Source: WHSW01 sp963781265
GTDB taxonomy: Bacteria > Actinomycetota > Thermoleophilia > Solirubrobacterales > 70-9
Direction of reading: 5' to 3'
NCBI GenBank assembly: GCA_963781265.1
Contig: CAWAFH010000018.1
Coordinates: 682,001 to 746,000 of the forward strand
Length of the DNA: 64,000 nucleotides
Shown here: positions 34,840-44,902 of the stretch, piece after piece
How positions within the stretch are numbered: position 1 is the first letter of the stretch
Layout: each line of letters opens with the position of its first letter
The notes under the pieces: generated by a model
Told to the model about the DNA's origin: nothing
What the model saw: the letters and a program-made list of their open reading frames with translations, nothing else
The model's database searches: none
Translations under genes and position numbers: made by a program

Positions 34840-35628
34840 TCAGGCGAACGGATCCTCGTCGCCGAGGTCGTCGAGTGAACCGGACCTCGGGAGCTCCTCG
34901 CGCAGGTAGCGGCGCCATTCCTGCTCGACGTTGCGGAAGCGCTCGTCGAAGGCGAGCTCGAGCGCCCGCTCGGGGCCCTCGCGGCGCAGGCGCGAGACGA
35001 GGATCGCGCAGGCGTCGGGTCCGCGCTCGCGCTCCAGTAGGTCGAAGACGGTGCCGCCGAGCAGGATCGCGTCGCGCGCCGAGGGCGGGAAGCTGGGCGG
35101 GGAGCCCTGGCGCATCCGGGTGTTGACCGCCGCGCGAAACACCGCGGCCTGGCCGGCGTAGTACTGGGCCCCGCCCTCGATCAGCCACGCCCAGCGCAGG
35201 TACCGAGCGAACCGCCGCGGTCCCCAGGGCGGCGGCAGATGGTCGTTGTTGGCTGCGATCACGATCTGCGCGTAGAGGCGCTCGGCGGTGCCGCGCAGGG
35301 CGGCGAGCGAGTCCTCGCCGGCGGCGCGGCGATCGGTGTACTCGTCGTTGAGGATGTGCAGCTCGGAGGCCATCGCCCAGCCGGCCAGATAGCGGCGGCC
35401 GGCCGGGGCGGCGGCGAGCCTTGCCCCGGGCAGAAACGGATGCGCGGCGGCGAGCCAGCCGGGGGAGGGGTGGATGACCACCGTGATCCCGCCGGGCGCG
35501 TCGTCGAAGCGGTCCTCGAGGCGCAGGCGCAGGTCCTCGAGCCGATCGAGGGTGCGCTGCGCGCAGGCTTCGTCATCCGTCTCGTGACGGGCGGTGAAGC
35601 TCAGCGATTCGGTCTCTACCCAGGCCAT
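34840..35628 (-). CDS. hypothetical peptidase-MA-like protein
   Basis: 262 residues from ATG 35628. The sequence ITVVIHPSPGWLAAAHPFLP and WAMASELHILND resemble proteins distantly related to M1/M61-like peptidases (collagenase/peptidase-MA-like) that have lost the HExxH motif; no HExxH is visible here. WAWLIEGGAQYYAGQAAVFR, ending with a Gly-Gly-Ala-Gln in place of the usual zinc-binding Glu region, supports this. A C-terminal helix ends in EEWRRYLREEL-like charged residues. Probably cytoplasmic, since no signal peptide is present. The gene is divergent from the P450 gene. Confidence 0.65.
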   Translation of the reverse strand: MAWVETESLSFTARHETDDEACAQRTLDRLEDLRLRLEDRFDDAPGGITVVIHPSPGWLAAAHPFLPGARLAAAPAGRRYLAGWAMASELHILNDEYTDRRAAGEDSLAALRGTAERLYAQIVIAANNDHLPPPWGPRRFARYLRWAWLIEGGAQYYAGQAAVFRAAVNTRMRQGSPPSFPPSARDAILLGGTVFDLLERERGPDACAILVSRLRREGPERALELAFDERFRNVEQEWRRYLREELPRSGSLDDLGDEDPFA

Positions 35629-35706
35629 CGGAGGTGCGAGGTTATTGTCTGCAAGCGTGGCTGATCTCACACTTCCCCCCGGCGGACTGGAGGACCCTGC
35701 CCCGTG

Positions 35707-37041
35707 ATGAGAGCGAGCCTGCCCCCCGGGCCTCGTTATCCGGCGCTTGTTCAAGCGCTCGGGTTCTGGTCGCGCCCGCTCGCCTACCTGGAGCGCTGCC
35801 GCAAGCGCTACGGGACGCCGTTCACCCTGCGGCTGCCCTTCGGGCCGCCGTTCGTGACGATCGCCGACCCGGAGCAGATCAAGCAGATCTACACGGCGCC
35901 CGCCGACGTCCTGCATCCCGGCGAAGGCGCCCGGGTCCTGCAGCCGATCGTCGGCTCCAACTCCGTGCTGCTGCTCGACGAGGGCGCGCACATGAGCCAG
36001 CGCAAGCTGATGCTGCCCGCCTTCCACGGCGAGCGCATGCAGCGGCTCGAGGACCTGGTCGCCGAGGTGACCGAGCGCGAGGTCGCCTCCTGGGGCGCCG
36101 ACCCCGACCTGGCGCTGCACCCGCGGATGCAGCGCCTGACGCTCGAGGTCATCCTGCGCGCCGTCTTCGGCCTCGACGAGGGCGAGCGCCTCGAGGCGGT
36201 GCGCGCGGCGCTCGGCGACATGCTCGCCTTCGGGGAGAAGCCGATGGCGCTGTTCGGCCCGCGGTCGGAGCGGCTCGAGCCGCTGTTCAACCGGGCCGGC
36301 CCGATGGCCGGCTTCGTCGACCTGCGCGAGCGCGTCGACGCGCTCATCTACGAGCTCGTCGACGAGCGGCGCGCCGCCCACGAGGGACGCGACGACGTGC
36401 TCTCGGTCCTGCTCGAAGCGCGGCACGAGGACGGCTCGCCGATGTCGAACCAGGAGCTGCGCGACGAGCTGATGACGCTGCTCGTCGCCGGCCACGAGAC
36501 CACGGCGACCTCCCTCGCCTGGGCGTTCGAGCGCCTCGTGCGGGCCCCGGACGTCAGGCGCCGCCTGGTCGCCGAGCTCGACTCGGGCGAGGGCGACGCG
36601 TACCTGACCGCCACGGTCCAGGAGACGCTGCGCAGCCGCCCGGTGCTGCCCAACACCCAGCCGCGGCTCGTGGTCAAGCCGATCGACGTCGGCGGGTGGC
36701 ACTTCGAGCCCGGGGTGGTGCTGGTCGCCAACGGGTACCTGCTTCACCACGATCCGACCTACTACCCGGACCCGTACACCTTCCGGCCCGAGCGCTTCCT
36801 CGACAACCCGCCGGGCACGTACACCTGGATCCCGTTCGGCGGCGGACGCCGGCGCTGCCTCGGGGCGTCCTTCGCGCTGCTCGAGATGCGGATCGTGCTC
36901 GCCGCGGTGCTCTCGACCTACGAGGTCGGAGCCACCGCCCGCGGGCCCGAGGTGGCGCGCCGGCGCAACATCACGATCCGGCCCGCTGAAGGCGGGCGGA
37001 TCAGCACCGGCGTGCGCGAGCGCACCGCCGTCGCGGCCTGA
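35707..37041 (+). CDS. cytochrome P450
   Basis: 444 residues from ATG 35707; GTG 35704 directly before it is an alternative. It is a complete P450: the oxygen-binding I-helix AGHETTATSLAW, the K-helix ExxR in QETLRSRPVLP, the PERF region FRPERFLDNP and the heme loop FGGGRRRCLG with the thiolate Cys at about 384. No membrane anchor, as usual for soluble bacterial P450s. No ferredoxin or reductase is adjacent. The sequence resembles CYP110/CYP4-like fatty-acid or terpenoid hydroxylases in style, but the substrate is unknown. Confidence 0.93.
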   Translation: MRASLPPGPRYPALVQALGFWSRPLAYLERCRKRYGTPFTLRLPFGPPFVTIADPEQIKQIYTAPADVLHPGEGARVLQPIVGSNSVLLLDEGAHMSQRKLMLPAFHGERMQRLEDLVAEVTEREVASWGADPDLALHPRMQRLTLEVILRAVFGLDEGERLEAVRAALGDMLAFGEKPMALFGPRSERLEPLFNRAGPMAGFVDLRERVDALIYELVDERRAAHEGRDDVLSVLLEARHEDGSPMSNQELRDELMTLLVAGHETTATSLAWAFERLVRAPDVRRRLVAELDSGEGDAYLTATVQETLRSRPVLPNTQPRLVVKPIDVGGWHFEPGVVLVANGYLLHHDPTYYPDPYTFRPERFLDNPPGTYTWIPFGGGRRRCLGASFALLEMRIVLAAVLSTYEVGATARGPEVARRRNITIRPAEGGRISTGVRERTAVAA

Positions 37042-37048
37042 GCCGGTG

Positions 37049-37990
37049 TCACGTCGCTGATCGCGCGGCGCGGTCGCGCTCGTAGTCGAGCTCGGTCGAC
37101 ACGCCGAGCGCGTTCAGTGACTCGCGAGCCGCGTCGAGCCGCTCGCTGCCGGCGACCGCGGCGGCCAGCGGCAGCTCGGCGGCGGCCGCCGCGAGGTCGA
37201 AGTACATGCCCAGCGCCCCGAGCGGCCCGAGCGGGACGCGGCGGCGCCCGCCGCGGATCTCGGCCTCGCCGCGCTCGCCGCGCGCGCAGCGGACGACCTG
37301 CATCGACGCCTCGGTCCCGGTCGCGGCGGCCGCGCGCTCGATCTCGTCGGCATGCGCCGCGCTGACGCTCGAGCTGCCGATCCACGCCCCGGCGGCCGCG
37401 AGCGCGGCCACCCTTCCGAGCACCTCGTCGATCGTCAGCTCGCCGTCGCACCCGGCGCCGAGCAGCGCGAGGGTGCCGTCGATGCGGGCGTCGAGCCCCG
37501 TCCCGGCGGCGATCATCAGCGCGTCGCACAGCGGGCTCCCGAGGCCGGGCTCCGAGCCGTTCGCGATCGCGTCGCCGCCGATGTCGACGTAGATGACCAG
37601 ATCGCACCCGAGCAGGCCCGCCGCGGCGGCGATCCCCTCGGCCGCGCCGGCTGCGCCGCCGGTGATGTCGATCAGCACGGTCGGGCTGCCGAGGTGCTCG
37701 GCGACGTGGGACTCGGAGAAGCGGACGCCCTCCGGGGTCGACGTCTCGGCCCGCGCGAGGACCGCGTTACGACCGAGCGGGTCGGCGCTGTGGATCTCGG
37801 CGACCGGCCGAGGCCCGGGCTTCGGATCGATCGGAAGCCGCTCCCAGGCGACGCCGCCGATCACGAACGGGGTTCCGAGCTCCTCGCAGCGTCGCGCGAT
37901 CGCCAGCGACCCGACCACGTCCCCGCCGCCCCCGATCCCGAGGACTAGGGCCCGCTGGGCCCGCTGGACCCGTCGATCGAAGCCCAGCAA
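37049..37990 (-). CDS. DUF1152 family protein
   Basis: 313 residues. The N-terminus ALVLGIGGGGDVVGSLAIAR is a Gly-rich nucleotide-binding-like loop. It is followed by PFVIGGVAWERLPIDPKPGP, LIDITGGAAGAAEGIAAAAG, and DLVIYVDIGGDAIANGSEPG, which define DUF1152. The function is unknown in the family. The gene converges on the P450 gene with seven bases between the stops. The DUF1802 gene lies six bases upstream on the same strand, so the two are likely one unit. Confidence 0.85.
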   Translation of the reverse strand: MLGFDRRVQRAQRALVLGIGGGGDVVGSLAIARRCEELGTPFVIGGVAWERLPIDPKPGPRPVAEIHSADPLGRNAVLARAETSTPEGVRFSESHVAEHLGSPTVLIDITGGAAGAAEGIAAAAGLLGCDLVIYVDIGGDAIANGSEPGLGSPLCDALMIAAGTGLDARIDGTLALLGAGCDGELTIDEVLGRVAALAAAGAWIGSSSVSAAHADEIERAAAATGTEASMQVVRCARGERGEAEIRGGRRRVPLGPLGALGMYFDLAAAAAELPLAAAVAGSERLDAARESLNALGVSTELDYERDRAARSAT

Positions 37991-37996
37991 CCGGCT

Positions 37997-38623
37997 CTAC
38001 GCCAGCGCGGGCTCGGCCGAGCAGATCTCGCGAATCGCCTGGGCGGCGCGGTCGAACTCCTCGTCCGCCATCACCGGGGTCCCCTCGAACGGCAGATCAC
38101 GGTCGATCTCGACCCACGAGCGGCAGCCGTGGTACTCGTCGCGAACGCGGACGGTCACCGGGCGCGGGATCCGGTGCACCCGCAGCAGCAGCACGTGCAG
38201 GGGGTGCGTCCGCTTCCAGCGCAGGCGCTTGATCGCGTAGTCCTGAGTCCAGACGTGGTACGGCGAGAGCGCGTCCACGATGCGCGGGTCGTCGGTCTCG
38301 AAGTGGTCGGCGACCTCGGCCCAGGCGCGGATCCGGACCCGGTCGGGCTGGGCGATCCCGCCGTCCTGGAGCAGCGCGCGTGGCGGCGGCTCCTCGTCGG
38401 GCCAGACCCCCTCCTCGAGCGCGCGGCGCAGCTCGGGATGGTGGGACTCGCGGACGAGGTCGTTGCGCTGATGGTCGAAGGTCGGATAGAGGAAGAACTG
38501 CTCGTGCTCGAGCTCGAAGTGCTTGTCCTCTTCACGGATTCCGCCCTTGCGGAGCGTGACGAGCTGTTCTCCCTCGGAAAGGGCGCGAACCGTTACGGCC
38601 CACTCTTTAAAGGCAATAGGCAT
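37997..38623 (-). CDS. DUF1802 family protein
   Basis: 208 residues from ATG 38623. MPIAFKEWAVTVRALSEGEQ is the family signature start, with LVTLRKGGIREEDKHFELEH and QFFLYPTFDHQRNDL following. It is soluble, with no membrane segment. Longer versions of the frame begin upstream but add residues of low complexity. The family has no known activity. Its 5' region (38624-38780) holds A/T-rich stretches that are unusual for this genome and probably include the promoter. Confidence 0.85.
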   Translation of the reverse strand: MPIAFKEWAVTVRALSEGEQLVTLRKGGIREEDKHFELEHEQFFLYPTFDHQRNDLVRESHHPELRRALEEGVWPDEEPPPRALLQDGGIAQPDRVRIRAWAEVADHFETDDPRIVDALSPYHVWTQDYAIKRLRWKRTHPLHVLLLRVHRIPRPVTVRVRDEYHGCRSWVEIDRDLPFEGTPVMADEEFDRAAQAIREICSAEPALA

Positions 38624-38780
38624 TGATTGGTTGGTTTCGGGGGGAGGTTCGTGAACGTGGGTCCGGGCCGAAAACAAGCCCCGCGAGGGTGCTGGAGACC
38701 CGGTCGAGGGGCCGGAGTCTAGAGAAGGGGTCTAAAAAAGCCAAGTTTGTGTCCGATGTTGCAATTGCTGAGCGGATGAA

Positions 38781-40283
38781 TCACCCCGGCGGCCCGTAGC
38801 CGCCGCCCCCGGGGGTTTCGAGCCGCAGCCGGTCGCCCGGGCGCAGCGCGCCCGCGCCCTTGGCGGGCAGCTCGGCGCCGTTCAGGGAGTTGCGACCCGG
38901 GGCGCCGTCCGCGCCCCCCACGCGCCCTCGCGGGGCGCGTGCGCGGCGCTCGGTGATCAGCGTGTAGCCGATCGGGGCGAGCGCCTCGAGCTCACGGATG
39001 ATCCCGTCGCCCCCGCGGTGGCGCCCGGCACCCCCCGAACCGCGCCGCACCGCGAGCTCGCGCACCCGCACCGGGTAATCGCTCTCGAACGCCTCCACCG
39101 GGGTGTTGAGCGTGTTCGACATGGCCACGTGGATCGCGCTCGGGCCGTCGGCGTGCGGGCACGCGCCCTGGCCGCCGCCGATCGTCTCGTAGTAGGTCCA
39201 GTCCTCACCCGCGAGGGTGAAGTTGTTCATCGTCCCCTGGCCCTGGGCGGGGACCTCGACCGCGCCCCCGAAGGCGGCCAGCACGAGGTCGGCGATGCGG
39301 CTCGACGTCTCGACGTTGCCGGCCGCGACGGCCCCCGGCGCCACCGCGTTGAGCAGCGTGGAGGGCGCCGCGACCACCTCGACCGGGCGATGGGCGCCCG
39401 CGCTCGGCGGGCCGTCGGGGTCGGTGAGCACGCGGACCGCGAAGAAGGCCGCCGACTTGGTCACCGAGAGCGGGCAGTTGAGGTTGCCGTCGACCTGCGG
39501 CGGGCTGTCGAACTCGAGCCGCAGCGAGTCGCCGCTGACGCGGAGGCGCAGATGCAGGCGAAGCTCGCCCTCGTCGGCGCTCTCGAGCACATCCTCGGCC
39601 TCGTACTCGCCGTCGGAGATCCCCTCGATCGCGGCCCGCGTGCGGCGCTCGCTGTAGTCGAGGATCTCGGCCATCCCGCCGCGCAGCCGCTCGAGCCCGA
39701 GCCGCTCGACCAGCTCCGCCACGCGCCGCGCTCCGGTCAGGTTCGCCGCCCGCTGGGCACGCAGGTCGGCGAGTCGCTCCTCGGGGCGGCGCATCTGCTC
39801 GGCGAGCTCGCGCAGGAGCTCGTCGGTCGCCCTGGTGGGCTCGATCACGACGCCTTCCTGGTCGAGCCGCGTCGAGTCCGCCGGCATGCCGCCCGGGGTC
39901 GGCCCGCCGATGTCGGCATGGTGGGCGCGGCTGGCGGCGAACCCGAGCAGCTCGCCGCCGCCGAACAGAGGGGAGATCAGGGTCACGTCCGGCAGGTGGG
40001 TGCCGCCGCGATAGGGGTCGTTGAGGATCCAGACGTCGTCGGGTCGCTGCTCGAAGCCGAGCACCGCGGCGACCGCGTCGGGCATCGAGCCGAGGTGGAC
40101 CGGGATGTGCTCGGCCTGCATCACGAGCTCGCCGGAAGCATCGAAGAGCGCGGTCGAGCAGTCGTGGCGCTCGGTGATGTTGGGCGAGTACGCGGACCGG
40201 ATCAGCACCGCGCCCATCTCGTCACAGGCCGCGCGCAGGGCGCCGACCAGGACCTGTAGCGAGACCGGGTCGAGGAGGCTCAT
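38781..40283 (-). CDS. hyuB: N-methylhydantoinase B / oxoprolinase B-type subunit
   Basis: 500 residues from ATG 40283, which overlaps the hyuA stop (ATGA). DPVSLQVLVGALRAACDEMG, ERHDCSTALFDASGELVMQA, ILNDPYRGGTHLPDVTLISP and the C-terminal GGDGIIRELEAL region are typical of HyuB. With HyuA it forms an ATP-dependent amidohydrolase acting on hydantoins or 5-oxoproline-like rings. Length is somewhat shorter than the usual 520-580. It lies at the end of a two-gene operon. Confidence 0.93.
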   Translation of the reverse strand: MSLLDPVSLQVLVGALRAACDEMGAVLIRSAYSPNITERHDCSTALFDASGELVMQAEHIPVHLGSMPDAVAAVLGFEQRPDDVWILNDPYRGGTHLPDVTLISPLFGGGELLGFAASRAHHADIGGPTPGGMPADSTRLDQEGVVIEPTRATDELLRELAEQMRRPEERLADLRAQRAANLTGARRVAELVERLGLERLRGGMAEILDYSERRTRAAIEGISDGEYEAEDVLESADEGELRLHLRLRVSGDSLRLEFDSPPQVDGNLNCPLSVTKSAAFFAVRVLTDPDGPPSAGAHRPVEVVAAPSTLLNAVAPGAVAAGNVETSSRIADLVLAAFGGAVEVPAQGQGTMNNFTLAGEDWTYYETIGGGQGACPHADGPSAIHVAMSNTLNTPVEAFESDYPVRVRELAVRRGSGGAGRHRGGDGIIRELEALAPIGYTLITERRARAPRGRVGGADGAPGRNSLNGAELPAKGAGALRPGDRLRLETPGGGGYGPPG

Positions 40284-42256
40284 CGGCTTCGCTCCGCGAT
40301 GATCGTGCCCGCCTCGTCGACCTCGGCCCGCCAGCCGGGCGGCACCACCAGCGTGGCCTCCGGGAGCTCGAACACGCATGGGCCCGCGGCGGTGAGACCG
40401 GACTCGGGCTCGCCGCGCAGGGTCTCGGCGTCGAGCCACTCGCCGCCGAAGCGGGCCCGGCGCGAGCCGCGCTGCAGCGCGCCCGCCGGCGCCGCGCGCG
40501 GGCGCGGGTCGGGGCCGGGCTCGATCACGGCGACGTTGATCCCGACGAGCTCGACCTCGGCGTCGGGGTTGCGATAGCCGTAGCGGCGCTCGTGCTCGGC
40601 GGCGAACGCCTCGATCAGCCATTCGGGCTCGGGTCGTTCGCCGGCCTCGACCCCGAGCTCGAACGCCTGGCCGCGGTAACGCAGCTCGTAGCCGACCTCG
40701 ACCCGGCCGCGATCGAGGCCGCGCGCGAGCGGCTCGCGCAGCGCCGCGACCTCGGTGGCGATCCGCTCCGCGGTCAGCTCGGCGCCGCGCAGCATCACCG
40801 TGTGGGCGGTGTCGCGGCGGCGCTCGGAGGCGAGCAGCCCCAGCGCCGACAGCACGCCGCTGGCGCGGGGGCAGAGGATCCGGTCGATCCCGAGCTCCGC
40901 CGCGATCGCCGCCGCGTGCATCGGCCCGGCGCCGCCGAAGGGCAGCAGCGCGAACCCGCGCGGATCCACGCCACGCTCGACGGTGACCACCCGCAGGGCC
41001 CGCACCATCTCCTGGTTGGCGACCCTGACGATGCCCTCGGCGACTTCGAGCCGGTCGAGACCGAGTTCCTCGCCGAGCCGGGCGAGCGCCCGGTCGGCCG
41101 CCTCGTGGTCGAGCGCGACGCCGCCGGCGAGGCTCGAGCCGGGCCCGAGGTAGCCGAGCGCGAGGTCGGCGTCGGTCACCGTCGGCTCGGTGCCGCCACG
41201 CCCGTAGGCCGCGGGCCCGGGCTCGGCGCCGGCCGACCGCGGGCCGACGCGCAGCGCGCCGCCGCTGTCGCGCCAGCCGATCGAGCCGCCGCCGGCGCCG
41301 ACCGTGTGCACGTCGACCATCGGCAGCTGGATCACCCGTCCGCCGAGCCGGCGCGAGTCCGTCTTGCGAACCCGCCCGGACTCGACCACGCAGACGTCGC
41401 ACGAGGTGCCGCCCATGTCGAACCCGAGCGCGTCGTCGCCCGACAGGCGCGCCAGCAGCCCGGCGCCGATCGCCCCGCCCGCGGGGCCGGAGAGCACGCT
41501 CCAGGCGCCGGCGGTCGAGGCCTCCTCCATGGGGGCGATCCCGCCCGAGGAGAGCATCACCGCCGGGTCCGGCAGGCCGCGCTCGGCGGTCGCTTCGCGA
41601 AGCCGGTCGAGGTAACGCCCGAGCAGGGGGGAGAGGTAGGCGTCGATTACCGTGGTCGAGCAGCGCTCGTACTCGCGAAACCGCGGCAGGACCTCGTGCG
41701 ACGCGGAGACGTGGACCGCCGGCAACTCGGCGCGCAGGCGTTCCGCGATCGCCCGCTCATGCCCCGGCTCGAGGTAGGAGAACAGCAGGCAGATCGCCAC
41801 GGATTCGGCGCCGCCGGCCCGGATCGCCTCGACGACGCGCTCGAGCTCGGCGGGCTCGAGCGCCGCGACCACGCCGTCGGCGCCGACCCGCTCGGCGACC
41901 TCGACGCGGTCGTCGTCCGCGACGAGCGGCGCGGCCTTGGGCTCGCAGAGCCGGTAGAGGCTGGGGCGGTCCTGGCGCCCGATCTCGAGCAGGTCGGCGA
42001 AGCCCGCGGTCGCGATCAACGCGGTCCGCGCGCCGCGCTCCTCGAGCAGCGCGTTGGTGCCGACCGTCATCCCGTGCGCGAAGCGCTCGATCTCCGACGG
42101 CCTCGCCCCGGCGCGTTCGATCGCCGCCTCGACCGCCGCCAGCACCCCCTCCGACTGATCCTCGGGGGTCGTGGGCGCCTTCGCCGTGAACACCTGCTCG
42201 CCGTCGAACAAGACCGCGTCCGTGAACGTCCCACCGACGTCTACTCCCAGCAGCAC
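40280..42256 (-). CDS. hyuA: N-methylhydantoinase A / oxoprolinase A-type subunit
   Basis: 658 residues from ATG 42256. The ATPase fold starts LLGVDVGGTFTDAVLFDG (phosphate loop GGTFTD), with ERFAHGMTVGTNALLEERGA and GFDMGGTSCDVCVVESG, the second phosphate loop. GAGGGSIGWRDSGGALRVGP and VERGVDPRGFALLPFGGAGP are family hallmarks. It hydrolyses ATP to open a hydantoin or 2-oxothiazoline/5-oxoproline ring with HyuB. No nearby gene indicates the physiological substrate. Confidence 0.94.
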   Translation of the reverse strand: MLLGVDVGGTFTDAVLFDGEQVFTAKAPTTPEDQSEGVLAAVEAAIERAGARPSEIERFAHGMTVGTNALLEERGARTALIATAGFADLLEIGRQDRPSLYRLCEPKAAPLVADDDRVEVAERVGADGVVAALEPAELERVVEAIRAGGAESVAICLLFSYLEPGHERAIAERLRAELPAVHVSASHEVLPRFREYERCSTTVIDAYLSPLLGRYLDRLREATAERGLPDPAVMLSSGGIAPMEEASTAGAWSVLSGPAGGAIGAGLLARLSGDDALGFDMGGTSCDVCVVESGRVRKTDSRRLGGRVIQLPMVDVHTVGAGGGSIGWRDSGGALRVGPRSAGAEPGPAAYGRGGTEPTVTDADLALGYLGPGSSLAGGVALDHEAADRALARLGEELGLDRLEVAEGIVRVANQEMVRALRVVTVERGVDPRGFALLPFGGAGPMHAAAIAAELGIDRILCPRASGVLSALGLLASERRRDTAHTVMLRGAELTAERIATEVAALREPLARGLDRGRVEVGYELRYRGQAFELGVEAGERPEPEWLIEAFAAEHERRYGYRNPDAEVELVGINVAVIEPGPDPRPRAAPAGALQRGSRRARFGGEWLDAETLRGEPESGLTAAGPCVFELPEATLVVPPGWRAEVDEAGTIIAERSR

Positions 42257-42296
42257 GCCCCGAAGCTATCGAGCCGCGGGCCACGAGGAAATGCGC

Positions 42297-42325
42297 GAGG
42301 CCCCGGCTCTCGCGACCGGGGCCTC
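42297..42325 (-). terminator. hairpin downstream of nadB
   Basis: A perfect 10-bp inverted repeat GAGGCCCCGG/CCGGGGCCTC with a 9-base loop lies between the nadB stop and the hyuA start, both on the minus strand. There is no T-run, as usual for high-GC actinobacteria. Probably ends nadB transcription. Confidence 0.6.
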
Positions 42326-42340
42326 GTCCCCATCCCCACG

Positions 42341-42357
42341 GCCGTTCCCCGAACGGC
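42341..42357. terminator. second short hairpin in the nadB-hyuA gap
   Basis: A 7-bp perfect inverted repeat GCCGTTC/GAACGGC with a 3-base loop lies 15 bases from the larger hairpin. Together they may form a tandem terminator. Confidence 0.4.
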
Positions 42358-42426
42358 ATGTCCCGTATTCATCGATCGAATGAGTCACCTATCTCATCCG
42401 ATTGGAGAGACGGATGTAAGAAGGGA

Positions 42427-43872
42427 CTAGATCCAGCGTTCGCGACGCAGCGCGCCGGCGGCGTCGATGACCAGGTGGATGCCGTCCAGGGACGGGTCGG
42501 GGAGCGGGAAATCGGCACGTCGATGCGCGCCGCGCGATTCGGCGCGGTCGAGCGCCGCCGCGGCGATCATGCGCGCCAGCGGGTAGGCGTCCGTGAGCAG
42601 CGGCTCGAGGCCGGCGGCGTCGCGCATCGGCCCGGCGTGCTCCCAGACCGCCTCGCGGGTCGCCATGGTCGGCGGCTCGAAGCGCCACTCGGGAAGCTCG
42701 GCCGGAGCGCCCTCGCGCGGCCCGTCGAGCGCGGCCCGGGCGGCGCGGCTGCCGAACACGAAGCACTCGCTGAGCGAGTTCGAGGCGAGCCGGTTGGCGC
42801 CGTGCAGGCCGCTGCAGGCGCATTCGCCGACCGCGAGCAGGCCCGGGAGCGTCGTGCGCCCGCCGAGGTCCGCCAGCACCCCGCCGATCAGATAGTGGGC
42901 GGCCGGGGCGACCGGGACCGGCTCGCGATCCGGGTCGAGGCCCGCTCTGCGGCAGGTTGCCCAGACGTTCGGGAACCGGTTCGGGTCGAGACCGCGGAGG
43001 TCGAGCAACACGTGCGGCGAGCCGTCGGCCGCCATCCGGTCGAGGATCGCGGCGCTGACCTGGTCGCGCGGGGCGAGCTCGTCGGTGAAGCGGCGCCCGC
43101 CCGCGTCGAGCAGGGTGGCGCCCTCGCCGCGGACCGCCTCGGTGACCAGCGCCCCGTCCTCGGGCTGGCCGGGCAGCGCCAGCGCGGTCGGGTGGAACTG
43201 ACAGAGCTCCAGATCGGCGAGCTCGGCCCCGGCGGCATGTGCGAGCACCGATCCGGCGCCGATTGCGCCGCGCGGGTTCGTGGTCCGTGACCACAGCGCC
43301 GCCCCGCCGCCGGTGGTCAGCACGGTCGCCGGCGCGGCGAGCGCGGCGGCGTCGGTGACGACCCCGCCGCACCGATCGCCGTCGCTCCACAGGGCGACCG
43401 CGGAGACGCCCTCGAGGACCTCGATCCCGGGCTCGGCCGCGGCCAGCTCGGCGAGCCTCGACGTGATCGCGCGGCCGGTCTCGCTGCCGCCCGCGTGGAC
43501 GATCCGTCGCGCCGAGTGCCCGCCCTCGAGCCCGAGCGCGAGCTCGCCGTCGTCCTCGGTGTCGAAGCGGACGCCGCGCTCGCGCAGCTGCTCGACCGCG
43601 GCCGGCGCCTCGCGGGTCAGCACCTCGACCGCGCTCGTGCGGCAGAGCCCGCGCCCGGCGGCGAGCGTGTCGGCCGCGTGGCGCTCGGGCGAGTCATCCG
43701 CCGCAAGCGCCGCTGCGAGCCCGCCCTGGGCCCAGAAGCTCGAGCTCTCGGCAAGGGGCTTACGTGCGACGAGCGCCACCTGGGCTCCGAGCTCCGCGGC
43801 CTCGAGGGCGACGTGAAGGCCCGCGGCGCCACCGCCGACGACGACCAGATCTGCTTCTCGGGGCGCGCTCAC
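42427..43872 (-). CDS. nadB: L-aspartate oxidase
   Basis: 481 residues from GTG 43872. The FAD-binding loop VVVGGGAAGLHVALEAAELG is at the N-terminus, then SSFWAQGGLAAALAADDSPE, GHSARRIVHAGGSETGRAI, FHPTAL and the C-terminal RGAHRRADFP, which together are diagnostic for NadB over fumarate reductase/SdhA. It oxidises L-aspartate to iminoaspartate for quinolinate and NAD synthesis in the cytoplasm. nadA and nadC are not in the window. Slightly short for the family (usually 510-540), from a reduced C-terminal helical domain. Confidence 0.95.
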   Translation of the reverse strand: MSAPREADLVVVGGGAAGLHVALEAAELGAQVALVARKPLAESSSFWAQGGLAAALAADDSPERHAADTLAAGRGLCRTSAVEVLTREAPAAVEQLRERGVRFDTEDDGELALGLEGGHSARRIVHAGGSETGRAITSRLAELAAAEPGIEVLEGVSAVALWSDGDRCGGVVTDAAALAAPATVLTTGGGAALWSRTTNPRGAIGAGSVLAHAAGAELADLELCQFHPTALALPGQPEDGALVTEAVRGEGATLLDAGGRRFTDELAPRDQVSAAILDRMAADGSPHVLLDLRGLDPNRFPNVWATCRRAGLDPDREPVPVAPAAHYLIGGVLADLGGRTTLPGLLAVGECACSGLHGANRLASNSLSECFVFGSRAARAALDGPREGAPAELPEWRFEPPTMATREAVWEHAGPMRDAAGLEPLLTDAYPLARMIAAAALDRAESRGAHRRADFPLPDPSLDGIHLVIDAAGALRRERWI

Positions 43873-43903
43873 CAGCGGGGTACGGTATCCGGGAGCTTCG
43901 CCG

Positions 43904-44902
<999 letters not shown>

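Noticed and set aside
38624..38780. A/T-rich gap before the DUF1802 gene as a mobile-element remnant
   Set aside because: No terminal repeats or transposase fragments; more simply a promoter region.
38781..41402. Possible HyuA-HyuB fusion read as one 873-residue frame
   Set aside because: The first third is an out-of-frame shadow of hyuA; the ATGA overlap at 40280-40283 shows two genes.
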